Shown: piece by piece, positions 1-8,217 of the stretch | How positions within the stretch are numbered: position 1 is the stretch's first letter | Layout of the letters: every line of letters starts with the position of its first letter | Source of the DNA: CAZOEL01 sp964578835 | GTDB taxonomy: Bacteria > Desulfobacterota > Syntrophobacteria > Syntrophobacterales > Syntrophobacteraceae | Length of the DNA stretch: 49,461 nt | Direction of reading: 5' to 3' | Assembly (NCBI GenBank): GCA_964578835.1 | Contig: CAZOEL010000052.1 | Coordinates: 1 to 49,461, forward strand | Program-made: the position numbers and the translations under genes | The notes under the pieces: generated by a model | Databases searched by the model: none | Told to the model about the DNA's origin: nothing | The model's input: the letters and a program-made list of their open reading frames with translations, nothing else

Positions 1-52
1 TGCCGGAATGACAGAACCCCTCTTCCTGGTAGGTTATTTGTTGTGAGTTGCC
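1..52 (+). repeat. Terminal palindromic repeat, right half
   Basis: Bases 1-40 are identical to 49422-49461 at the other end of the window. Bases 27-52 are the reverse complement of 49308-49333 with one mismatch, and GCCGGAATGAC (2-12) is the reverse complement of 49357-49367. This piece is therefore the right half of the palindromic element whose left half is at the far end. Either the window is bounded by two copies of a dispersed repeat or the ends join in a circle. Confidence 0.8.
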
Positions 53-163
53 TTACTGCACACCCTAAAGGTTATTCTATGGCTGAGACCACTGGGGAGG
101 GATCAGGTTTGGTGTGGGTCGGGAAGATCATGCATAGCGATTCGTGAAGCGCATCTTCGCTTG

Positions 164-721
164 TCAGAGCTCGGGCCATAAGTCGCTAAGATTGATCTCA
201 ATCTCCTGAAATGGCTCAACTCGGAATTTCGCAACTCCTTCGAAAACCCCCAGCAAAGACCAGCGACCGGATTCGAGTCGATAGACTTCCAAGATCATTT
301 GCTCCGGATCGATCAACCAAAAATAGGGCACCTCATACTCAGCGTACTTGGGCATCTTCTTTACTCGGTCCAAGCGCGCGGTACTCGGAGAAAGGATTTC
401 GCAAGTCCAATCCGGAATAACCGGTATAGGATTCTGTTCCCAGATGAATCTTTCTGTTTTCCATCCTGCTATATCGGGAACCATGGTGTGATGACCGAAC
501 GTAATCTCAGGCTCGACGATGAAGATCCACCCTCCTGGGCCACCGCGCCCGCGATGGTATGGAGGTCCGACCTCTTCGATCAGAGCTGTCGCAGTATAAC
601 CGTGTTTGCTGGTAGGCCTCGGGGTGACGATCAACTCGCCATCTATTATCTCTCCTACCATGTTTTCGGGGATGTCGTAAAGATCCTCATATCTTGCCTT
701 ATTTCTTACGATTTCCGTCAT
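164..721 (-). CDS. Uma2 family protein (PD-(D/E)XK nuclease-like)
   Basis: A 185-residue protein of the Uma2 family, which has a restriction-endonuclease-like fold and often occurs in many copies in bacterial genomes; its cellular role is unsettled. The family signatures are visible: PDIAGWK near residue 80, then EILSPSTARLDRVKK followed by YFWLIDP from about residue 107. The reading frame is open further upstream, but the ATG at 721 has a strong GGGAGG ribosome-binding site seven bases away and gives the normal family length, so I chose it. It lies downstream of a toxin-antitoxin pair on the same strand with a gap of about 240 bases, in what looks like accessory DNA. A catalytic role is inferred from the family only. 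Confidence 0.85.
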   Translation of the reverse strand: MTEIVRNKARYEDLYDIPENMVGEIIDGELIVTPRPTSKHGYTATALIEEVGPPYHRGRGGPGGWIFIVEPEITFGHHTMVPDIAGWKTERFIWEQNPIPVIPDWTCEILSPSTARLDRVKKMPKYAEYEVPYFWLIDPEQMILEVYRLESGRWSLLGVFEGVAKFRVEPFQEIEINLSDLWPEL

Positions 722-959
722 GATTTCCTCCCTGCCCGGCTGGGACAATAGCCAATTCAATCTCTTTCTACTACTCGAGATTCCGTTTGCGTCAAGGCAA
801 AAATATACACGAACTGGAAAGCTTGGAACCGCACCTGAGGGCTCTTCCATGAAACCATGTGGGAGGTATTGGGTGGGGATTTCCACACTCGAGTACACGG
901 TTGATTGCACTTCAGGGAAATGCACAAATCGGGAATGCTCATTAAATGTTGCAGGGATA

Positions 960-1256
960 TCAGTTTCGATGCTGCCAATAGAATGGCCGCCTGTGCTGAT
1001 GCATGACTGCGAGAATGCGTATTTCTTCTCCGACAATGGAATAGATAAGAGAATAGGGAAATTTGCGCAAAAGTTTCCGCCGCACACGTCCCTCTACAAT
1101 TGGAGCAATCTCCGGATGAGATGTAATGAGATTGATTGCGTGTTGTATATCGTCCAAAAAGATATCACCAAGGCCAAGACTCTCACCGTTCAAATAGTCT
1201 AAGGCTTCATTCATCTCCGTTTCCGCCTCTGTATGAAACCGAACCAGATATGTCAT
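960..1256 (-). CDS. RelE/ParE family toxin
   Basis: A 98-residue protein with the look of a type II RelE/ParE toxin: an N-terminal FHTEAETEMNEALDYL helix region, a central RVRRKLLRKFPYSLIY segment and a C-terminal EEIRILAVMHQHRRPFYW. The RKFPYSLIY...I.I.AV.H..R.P..W pattern is typical of the ParE-like branch. RelE members cleave mRNA on the ribosome and ParE members poison gyrase; sequence alone does not say which applies. The start codon overlaps the stop of the antitoxin by four bases (ATGA), as expected for a co-translated antitoxin-toxin pair with the antitoxin first. Confidence 0.85.
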   Translation of the reverse strand: MTYLVRFHTEAETEMNEALDYLNGESLGLGDIFLDDIQHAINLITSHPEIAPIVEGRVRRKLLRKFPYSLIYSIVGEEIRILAVMHQHRRPFYWQHRN

Positions 1257-1477
1257 CGAAGCCTTGACCTTGCGTCTCTAAGCACGTCCTCTGCACGACG
1301 CATGGGGATTTCTCCACCGTCGAATTCCTTATCTCGGCGAAGAGCCTCTTCAATCCATAGGCTCTCTATTTCCGATTCAGACAAGTTCTCAAGACTTTTC
1401 AAGAGAGCATGGGCGAGCTTTGCACGAGCCTCTGGCGCAAGTCTCAATGCTTCAGCTTTCAATTCTTCTGGGTTCAT
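1253..1477 (-). CDS. Addiction module antitoxin
   Basis: A 74-residue acidic, helical protein matching the small addiction-module antitoxin family: LAPEARAKLAHALLKSL, then a Glu-rich stretch, LWIEEALRR and a C-terminal RAEDVLRDARSRL. It would bind and neutralise the toxin encoded directly downstream with a four-base overlap. The frame is open to 1516, but the ATG at 1477 has GGAGG eight bases upstream and gives the family-typical start MNPEELKAEAL. Such antitoxins usually also repress their own promoter; no operator was identified here. Confidence 0.8.
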   Translation of the reverse strand: MNPEELKAEALRLAPEARAKLAHALLKSLENLSESEIESLWIEEALRRDKEFDGGEIPMRRAEDVLRDARSRLR

Positions 1478-2250
1478 TACCACCTCCATGGCTAGTTGAC
1501 CAAAGTCTCTTCTCACAGATTAGCATATCATCCTTCTTTTTCAATCTCCATTATGCGAGACTCCAACTGATTCCGAGGTTAAGCCCAGCGCCGTTGTTTC
1601 TCACGATAGATGGTCGCTTCTTTTCTGATTATTTGGACTTCGAGGTGAGGATAGCATTCAATGGTGAACCCCTTGCATAAATCGGTTTTGATAGCGTTAT
1701 AGGGCCTTTGAAGCGGTGTGTTGGTCACATGTATTCGAGGCATCCAAATGACACACATCCCCCATGGGGTAGATGGGGAAATGTGATGTGCAGGTGATCT
1801 GCCAGTCCTACGCATGAATTCTCACTCTATTTGGTACCGATTCTCGGTGTAAACGGTACCGGAAATCATGTCACATTATTTGAGATTAAGCCAATTATGG
1901 TGGAATTGCGCAAAGATACGTTTGTTTTTCTATCTAGTTTGACCGGTCCAAATAGTGCGAACTGTCCATTTTGCTTGAAAGAGACGGTTCGATGACATCA
2001 AACAGTATTTTGCAGGCGTAAAACTTCATCCACAATCAATGGACCGGTTTAGGACCTGATTTTCTTTTTGCTATGCCGATTTGGAGATCATCATCTGTCC
2101 ATATAGCCTGGAAGATACCTATGAAGGTAGAATCTATTCTGAAAAAAAAAGCCCGTTTTCCGGCCATTTATTGTGACATTCTACAAGCGCCCAAGGGTTC
2201 CTCCATGGTTGAAACCACCGAGGAGGTTTTCGGCATGAAATTAACCTTTC
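1478..2250. other. Gene-poor interval upstream of the antitoxin
   Basis: No protein family is recognisable in these roughly 770 bases. Short open frames exist, the best at 1579-1815 on the minus strand, but they have no convincing ribosome-binding site or recognisable motif. A small inverted repeat built on GGTACC lies at 1833-1860. From about 2199 to 2250 the sequence is a diverged copy of the motif found inside the neighbouring inverted-repeat arm (GTTGAAACCACC...GGCATGAAA), so the repeat family extends past the perfect arm. Confidence 0.5.
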
Positions 2251-2634
2251 AGCACACCAGGTTGTCCACGGCGTATTCTATGGCTTGGGATCATGGAATA
2301 CGGGTCTGAGGATGTATTCTTCATCAGAAGCTAACGCGTTTCTTCACAGGGCACTCTATGGCTGAAACCACCGGGGACGTTTCCGGCATGAAATCCACAC
2401 TTGGAGACTCGGTTAAATGTCTCCGGAGGAGGTCGCGTTCGGGTAAACGCTCACGCCAAGAGAGCCCACAGAGAAGATTTTTTATCGAGATTTCCGGTTG
2501 GAGTGCTCATCCCCTATGCTTAGACGGTCATTTTTGATGCCGAAATAGTGCTTCTAAAGCGGATAAAGACCATGCTTTTTGGCAATTGTTCAAGTGAATT
2601 TAATATCTTGCCTTGGCTCGACCCGGTTGATCCG
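2251..2634 (+). repeat. Left arm of perfect 384-bp inverted repeat
   Basis: I compared this stretch base by base with the reverse complement of 10885-11268 and found no mismatch or gap over 384 bases. Outside the arm the similarity continues in a diverged form on the outer side (2199-2250 against 11269-11318) and stops abruptly on the inner side. The arm contains a motif unit at 2353-2399 (TATGGCTGAAACCACCGGGG) related to the one at 2204-2245 and to a shorter copy near 78-100. No coding potential is apparent. The 253 bases from here to the kinase stop codon hold no recognisable gene. Confidence 0.95.
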
Positions 2635-2887
2635 TTGAAACCGTTGACCAATTGGGTCTTAGAAAAAAGACGCCCAACTTACTGCTTTTGCTAATGAATT
2701 CGGGTTAAAGCCTTAAACTCCTGTCAGACGTTTCTGAAAGCATCCGTGTATCCAGCCGACAATACGGACGATCATAATGTAGTGGCTCGAGCTCCAGAGT
2801 ACGCTAGAGCCTCAAATGTATTCGCGGCTTTCGAGTTTCGAGACAGCTCCATTTCCATATATCAAGCTTCACACAGAACGTCAGAAG

Positions 2888-4003
2888 CTATAGAAGACAG
2901 GTTGGACAAACTTCGCCTATGGCCACTTGCATAGTGCCCTTGCTTTTAGTAAGATCCATCTTACTAATATCGTTTATGAAAGATGGATCAATGGTTCCTC
3001 TCGCGTCTAAGGAAGAGGATACGCCTTTTATAATTTCATTGATAGTCAGAGCATTTGAAAGCCCTCTTGCACCAACAAAGCTACACGATAGGGCAGATAG
3101 CATTTGAGCAAATTCGAGAGAAATTCGAATTGGTTCATAATTACCTACCAAATCAAGAATGCTACTATTTTGCTCTATAGCTAATTGCTTTAGGCGGAAC
3201 AGAAGCCCAACACTACACCAGTCTCCTGCGCCACAGCAATCGTGTAGTTCAACAGGTCTAAAGCTTGATTGATAGTGCCACTCGTGGTCACTGCCACATC
3301 GAAAAAGAAGGCCATGCTTACCAATGGTTTTAAGCACAAGAGCGGGAGCATCCTGCTCAAGCTCTTCAAGGCCTACATCGTATTTTCCGGCGCAGAACAT
3401 GGGAGGGTTCTCTATGCCTGCAACCTTTATAATGTGGCTGAGCTTGATCGCTGCCTTTGTCTTACGATCAAAAGATTTTACTTTTCCAGGTTCAAAGAAG
3501 ATTAGAGAACCATTGTCTCTAAAGTATTCTGCTAGCTTCAGAGTTGAAGGCGTAACCCTGTCAAAAAAGAATACATCGGGTATCATGTCTGCCCTGGGGA
3601 TATCTGATATCTGGTTAAGCCTTGGGCTCTGGAAGCGAGGCAGGTACGCACCACATGTCGGACAACGCAGGAGAAAACTATGCTTGGCAAATTGCCCATC
3701 AGATGAAAGCCTTTCAACTATTCTGGGAGTGGATAGTTTTTTTTCCCTCGTTACTCGGCTAACATCAACGCCATTATTGGAGAGATCTTCAATCAAAAGA
3801 TCGCCTGCGATGTCATCGCCAGAACGGGAAACGCATATGCTGCGCCATCCGAGGTGTGATAACCCAGCAATCACGTTACCACAAGTGCCGCCAGCACTGA
3901 AAATGGGCTTAGGGTCTCCATTATTTAGAATGATGTCAAGAACGACCAAGCCGCTTCCGACAATCGTAGGTCTATCGATTGGCACAACACGCTTATTGAA
4001 CAT
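2888..4003 (-). CDS. PfkB-family carbohydrate/nucleoside kinase
   Basis: A 371-residue protein of the PfkB (ribokinase) superfamily, which phosphorylates a hydroxymethyl group of a sugar, sugar phosphate or nucleoside with ATP. Visible are the substrate-side motif GGTCGNVIAGLSHLGW near residue 38 and the ATP-site/catalytic motif CGAGDWCSVG near residue 255, whose Asp is the usual catalytic base. It carries a CPTCG pair near residue 113, in the lid region, which may bind zinc; that is not usual for the family. It is the last gene of the operon and overlaps the preceding stop by 11 bases. ATG 4003 was chosen over GTG 4012 because GGTGAG precedes it. The substrate is unknown; the neighbours suggest a sugar phosphate or nucleoside. 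Confidence 0.85.
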   Translation of the reverse strand: MFNKRVVPIDRPTIVGSGLVVLDIILNNGDPKPIFSAGGTCGNVIAGLSHLGWRSICVSRSGDDIAGDLLIEDLSNNGVDVSRVTREKKLSTPRIVERLSSDGQFAKHSFLLRCPTCGAYLPRFQSPRLNQISDIPRADMIPDVFFFDRVTPSTLKLAEYFRDNGSLIFFEPGKVKSFDRKTKAAIKLSHIIKVAGIENPPMFCAGKYDVGLEELEQDAPALVLKTIGKHGLLFRCGSDHEWHYQSSFRPVELHDCCGAGDWCSVGLLFRLKQLAIEQNSSILDLVGNYEPIRISLEFAQMLSALSCSFVGARGLSNALTINEIIKGVSSSLDARGTIDPSFINDISKMDLTKSKGTMQVAIGEVCPTCLL

Positions 4004-5111
4004 ATGGCTCACCAGTCAACCAGATCGAATGAAGGTTACTTCTAAAATGGTCCATCTGAGATTCGTCCCAGAAATTAATCATTCCCATGGAGGAGGGAGG
4101 TTCATGGCGGCCGATAGAATGCGCAATTGCCATTCCCTTTTCGAACGCAGCCATAAAAGCTCCGATGGAGGATAGCTTACTTGAAAGAGGGGAGATAACC
4201 ATTGTAACACCGCCTAATGGTTCTAGAGCTTCCTTCTGTTGATCATACAGGCTCAGAAGCCTTCGATATACATCCAAAGGATCGTCCTCTGCCGCATAGA
4301 TGATATTCATAGGATTAAGCACCCACACATTTACAAAAATATGCCAATATTCCATAAGAAGATCATCGTCAGTGCGCGGATTCCGACTTGGAAATGGCAA
4401 TATGGGATAGATATCTGTGGGGCTTAGATCTTCTAGCTCATATAGTTTACCTAGGCTTACTGAGCTATTTCTTCCCAGTATTGGCACCCAGATTCTCGGA
4501 ATCTTCTGCTTGCTGACCATACTTAAGCCGCCTTTAAAGCCCTTTAGCAGGCGGGTATCATCTGCACTTTCTATGATTTGATTATCAAGCTCTGGATCTT
4601 GGCAGGCTGCGATATGGATACTGGTTGCCTCATTTTCGCTCAGACTCTTCTTTACGAGTATCAGCAATAATGGGAAATAGAGAGACTTTGGCAGTGAACT
4701 GATATCTATAATCACGTCGGTATATGGACTAAGGTCGAAGTCCTTATACTCTATAGATATACGTTCATCGCCTACATATAGATTCTCTTCCTTTCTTGTC
4801 TCTATGTGAATTTCGGTTATGGTCGCCCACCCATTCTCTATTCCTCTCAAACACTGAAGATTCTTATCGATAAACTGCTTATGAGGGCTCTTGAATGCTT
4901 TAGATGGGCTGAAACGGAGTAAATGTAAATCTCTTCGCCCCTCACCGCCGAAGGATTTCAGAATACCAGCAGTAGCCGTCATCCTCGGGTCCCAGCCTGA
5001 TCCCAAAATGAGTAGGAGATTCCTGGGGGACTCCAGTCTTTCACGCCAGAAGCTTACGAAATCATCTGGCTTGAAGTGTATTGCGTCATACCACCTTCTG
5101 TTTATTTCCAT
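3993..5111 (-). CDS. Unrecognised protein with Rossmann-like GSGWDPR loop
   Basis: I do not recognise this 372-residue protein. Near residue 35 it has NLLLILGSGWDPRM, a hydrophobic strand followed by a glycine-rich loop as in Rossmann-like nucleotide-binding folds. Further strand-like stretches follow: DVIIDISSLP, SIHIAACQDP, RIWVPILGR and VTMVISPLSSKLSSIGAFMA, each alternating with helices. No membrane segment or signal peptide is seen. It is the fourth gene of the five-gene operon and overlaps the ATPase gene by ten bases, so it is probably co-translated with it. ATG 5111 was preferred to GTG 5165, which lies inside the ATPase gene, although its ribosome-binding site (AAGGCAG) is weak. A ligand-sensing or nucleotide-processing role is only an inference. 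Confidence 0.7.
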   Translation of the reverse strand: MEINRRWYDAIHFKPDDFVSFWRERLESPRNLLLILGSGWDPRMTATAGILKSFGGEGRRDLHLLRFSPSKAFKSPHKQFIDKNLQCLRGIENGWATITEIHIETRKEENLYVGDERISIEYKDFDLSPYTDVIIDISSLPKSLYFPLLLILVKKSLSENEATSIHIAACQDPELDNQIIESADDTRLLKGFKGGLSMVSKQKIPRIWVPILGRNSSVSLGKLYELEDLSPTDIYPILPFPSRNPRTDDDLLMEYWHIFVNVWVLNPMNIIYAAEDDPLDVYRRLLSLYDQQKEALEPLGGVTMVISPLSSKLSSIGAFMAAFEKGMAIAHSIGRHEPPSSMGMINFWDESQMDHFRSNLHSIWLTGEPYVQ

Positions 5112-7075
5112 AGTCTCTGCTGCCTTGGATCCCTCTTCTTCTTTTGGTACCCTGAGACGGGCCACTCCATCAAAGTTGACAGTTTCTGCTCACGAAATCC
5201 GCCTCTCTGGAGAGGCAATTCAAATGGCACGCACAAAAGCCGATTCAGGTAGAGAACCAGAAATTCTTTCCCTTTGCACTTCAGATTAGGTTCAGGGTCT
5301 AGAATATTATGTGCTACGGCCGACTCAATAGCTTGATAGAGCGTAATAGCCTTCTCTTCGCCTCTATTGGCAGCCTTTTTCAGCAAATCCAGCTCATGCA
5401 TTGTGATGGCGGTTCCAGTTACGCCAGGCGCATAGGAAGCAGTTGGCTTGTAGGTTTCTTCGCGGCACATATCGCCAATAGAATGAATTAAGCGGAATAC
5501 ACTGTTTCCGAGGCGAACCGATCTCGGTATCTCTTTGAGAAAGCTCTTGCCTATTCTTGTGATAATCTCATGCTGCCTCTTTTGAGAAATGAATGAATCA
5601 CGATCCTTGCCCAGGCGTATGGCCGTCATAGTAACTTCAAATAGACCACCGGCTAGCTGTAGGAATTGCTGAACATTGAAAGATGCAAGTGTAATCAGAC
5701 GCATAGCTCCAAAATAGTAGGGCAGATGATACTCATGTGCGAGAAACAGGTCAGCAGCTTCCAAGATTGCTTTTTCGCTCTCAAATTTCTTTAGAAATTC
5801 CTTTGATATCCTAATGAAGGGCATTGTCTTCTGAGGCTTGGCAACTTCACGCTCTACCAGGATTTGTAGGACTCGCAGCCTTCTGCACCGATCATGCAGT
5901 ACAGTAGCTTCGTTTTCAATCTCTGCTATTAATCCCTTAAATTTATCAAGTTCATAACCACAGGCCAACATCACTTTCTGCTTGATTTCCTCGGCGACCC
6001 TTCCATCAAGGTTATCCAGGAAAATCTTTTCCCTATCATTGGAAATGAAGTTCACGAAGGCCTGAGATTTTCCTCCCAATTGGGAAGCCACACTCTGCGC
6101 TCTGAGCTCCGAAATGTCCAAAACGCGCTTTCTAAAATCCGCCCTGCTGCTTCTTTCAAAATCGACGACTTCGTAATCACGGCCTTTTTCCACACCTTTA
6201 CCAAGCTCTTCTGTTAGGAGCCGCTCAAGGCTGAGAGCTTGCTTGCGAATGGAAATCCAAAATGGAATGGGTAATTGCCGCGAAACCAGGAGGTTCAGCA
6301 AAAAGCGAAGCTGGGAACGAGTGAGCTCGTGAGCATCATCAAACATAACCAATGGGCAGAAGGCAAAGGGGGTAGCATCGATAGATATGTCTAAGTTAGC
6401 AAGCAAATCGATAGACCACAGATTCGCATGGGAAAGAGCCGAACTGTCGCCTTGCCAGAACGGATCATCAATCATGTCACACAGCGCTGCTTCCAAATCC
6501 GCCATATTGTCATAAAACGTCTTGGCATCTTCACTGCCCCAGCGGTTCCATGCTCGTTGTGTAATATTTGCGGTCCCATGCTTCAGGGAAAGACGTATAC
6601 GACCGAAATCCCTTGGCGAGTCTAAGCCCTTAAGCTCGCAGATACCATTCAGGGCACTTAAAAGTATACGAGAATTGAGCAAAGCGCAGAAAAGTCCCTG
6701 TTGGTTCGCATCATTTATCTGATCAAAAAAGTGGTACTCATCCGACATTCTTATCCAAATACCCAAAGCAAACGGTTCTTCGTGCCGAAAGGCATCGAGC
6801 TTTTCCATCCATGTCGCCAATGATTGCCGGCTTTCAGCCTGGTGTGCAGTATCCTGGATGTATCTCAGGGCACCAGGACTGAAGATGCGCATGAGGCTAC
6901 TTTTCCCTCCTCCTGGAGCACTTATCAACAGCAGCGGAAGATCCCAAAGTTGCCGAACTTTATCTTTCAGAAGATTTAGAGCGGAGACTCCGAAAAGGTT
7001 AACAAAGATCCGGTCTTCAGCAATACCACCCCGTCTGGCGTCGGCGGCCCTATTAAAGAATGGATTTCCTATCAT
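5102..7075 (-). CDS. ORC/Cdc6-like AAA+ ATPase
   Basis: A 657-residue P-loop ATPase. Walker A is ISAPGGGKSSL at residues 51-61 and Walker B is LVMFDDAHEL near residue 240, followed by strand WISIRK as a sensor-1 region. The PGGGK loop, DDAH box and long helical C-terminal half resemble ORC/Cdc6-type AAA+ or STAND-like regulators seen in conflict systems rather than a metabolic ATPase. It is the middle gene of the operon: its ATG overlaps the stop of the phosphoribosyltransferase gene (ATGA) and is preceded by GGAGGGGAG, which decides the start at 7075 over the in-frame ATG at 7129. It probably acts as an NTP-dependent switch for the neighbouring enzymes; DNA binding is possible but not shown. 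Confidence 0.75.
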   Translation of the reverse strand: MIGNPFFNRAADARRGGIAEDRIFVNLFGVSALNLLKDKVRQLWDLPLLLISAPGGGKSSLMRIFSPGALRYIQDTAHQAESRQSLATWMEKLDAFRHEEPFALGIWIRMSDEYHFFDQINDANQQGLFCALLNSRILLSALNGICELKGLDSPRDFGRIRLSLKHGTANITQRAWNRWGSEDAKTFYDNMADLEAALCDMIDDPFWQGDSSALSHANLWSIDLLANLDISIDATPFAFCPLVMFDDAHELTRSQLRFLLNLLVSRQLPIPFWISIRKQALSLERLLTEELGKGVEKGRDYEVVDFERSSRADFRKRVLDISELRAQSVASQLGGKSQAFVNFISNDREKIFLDNLDGRVAEEIKQKVMLACGYELDKFKGLIAEIENEATVLHDRCRRLRVLQILVEREVAKPQKTMPFIRISKEFLKKFESEKAILEAADLFLAHEYHLPYYFGAMRLITLASFNVQQFLQLAGGLFEVTMTAIRLGKDRDSFISQKRQHEIITRIGKSFLKEIPRSVRLGNSVFRLIHSIGDMCREETYKPTASYAPGVTGTAITMHELDLLKKAANRGEEKAITLYQAIESAVAHNILDPEPNLKCKGKEFLVLYLNRLLCVPFELPLQRGGFREQKLSTLMEWPVSGYQKKKRDPRQQRLWK

Positions 7076-8217
7076 CTCCCCTCCAAGTGTCTTGAAATGC
7101 GAGGGAATAATGCTTTTAGACCAGGACAATTATTCGTCTTCTCTGTTTGCGCCCATAGCAGGTAAATGGAATTGTTGGGACAATTGTGACTCAGGACCAG
7201 AGGCAGAGCACATTCAGCATAACCATGGATGACGTTCTTACCACCGGTTCTTGTATGCTCGTCCTCAATTCTCGCGTCATAATATTCATAAAGCATGTCA
7301 TCCAACAGTTCATCGTTGTCATTAATTGGATGAGGAATTGTCAAGCTCCCGTTCAGCGGTTGAAGGGGATCCAATACTTCGCAGGAGAAGACATTTGGGA
7401 TTGCATCAGAGATAAGAAATGAACGGGCTCTCTGCCTTAGATCCGTGACTGCTTGTTCGCCTGCAATGTATGTCACTATGTACAACTTAGGTCCATCCTT
7501 GTTGCACAACTCCCCTAAACACTTCGCTTTAGTCTTGTACCCCACAGCATCATCGACAAATTGCGGCAACTTGCCTTTGAACTTTCCATCCTTAATTCTC
7601 AAGATTGAATTCCCACTTCCGCTGAAGTCATCGACCAGGAAAATATTCTCAAAATAAGAATGATCTGGATTCCCTGCTTTTGAGAGATCTTCTTTTAGAG
7701 CTTTATGCATTCTCGTCCATTTTCCAGGGTTCAATTCATAAGAAACACTCACCTGATCGTTATGAAGAGCATTTTTTCGCCGAAAGGCATCCATTCTGGC
7801 GCCATCACTCATGCCCAAAAATAGGGTCTTTCGCTGAATAGTCTTGAAGGCATCCGAAGTTCTAATTCTTCTCACCTGGTATCGGGAAATACCCGTTGCT
7901 TTGCACGCCTGCTCCAGAAGGATTGGCAGAACTCTCTGTGGGTACAGCAATCCCACCAAATGATCCATTTGGACATCAGAGATGTAAAGCATTCGGTGCA
8001 TTACAAAACTATATGCTACATGGCGTTGCTCTAATGAAGTGAACTGACGGAGCCATAATGTCAGGCTCTCCAAGAAGCGCCTGCCTGGCTCAAAGTTCCG
8101 ATAGGTGTCATACTTAACGTCGGCTAGATATTCGATCCTTCCAATTTCCTCAGTTGCCGTGGGGTTATCCCATTCCATGACATCGCCCAAAAGCCTCAAA
8201 GCTAGTTCTGTCTTCAT
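7072..8217 (-). CDS. Phosphoribosyltransferase-like protein (PRTase-CE type)
   Basis: A 381-residue protein with a type I phosphoribosyltransferase signature, IFLVDDFSGSGNSI near residue 190, the loop that binds the ribose-phosphate part of PRPP. Downstream are strand IVTYIAGEQA and a C-terminal block with SHNCPNNSIYLLW...LFPRI, which from memory matches the conflict-associated PRTase-CE family; that assignment needs a profile search. Such proteins would transfer a phosphoribosyl group between PRPP and a base or other acceptor, or merely bind a nucleotide. It overlaps both the upstream SIS-HAD gene and the downstream ATPase gene by ATGA junctions, and GGGAGG precedes its ATG. This tight coupling implies fixed stoichiometry with the ATPase. 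Confidence 0.75.
   Translation of the reverse strand: MKTELALRLLGDVMEWDNPTATEEIGRIEYLADVKYDTYRNFEPGRRFLESLTLWLRQFTSLEQRHVAYSFVMHRMLYISDVQMDHLVGLLYPQRVLPILLEQACKATGISRYQVRRIRTSDAFKTIQRKTLFLGMSDGARMDAFRRKNALHNDQVSVSYELNPGKWTRMHKALKEDLSKAGNPDHSYFENIFLVDDFSGSGNSILRIKDGKFKGKLPQFVDDAVGYKTKAKCLGELCNKDGPKLYIVTYIAGEQAVTDLRQRARSFLISDAIPNVFSCEVLDPLQPLNGSLTIPHPINDNDELLDDMLYEYYDARIEDEHTRTGGKNVIHGYAECALPLVLSHNCPNNSIYLLWAQTEKTNNCPGLKALFPRISRHLEGR

Noticed and set aside
1579..1815. Possible 78-codon minus-strand gene
   Set aside because: No ribosome-binding site, no recognisable motif and no neighbour that would support it.
3324..4175. Plus-strand open frame of 283 codons opposite the PfkB gene
   Set aside because: Shadow frame; it crosses a gene junction on the other strand and has no recognisable content.
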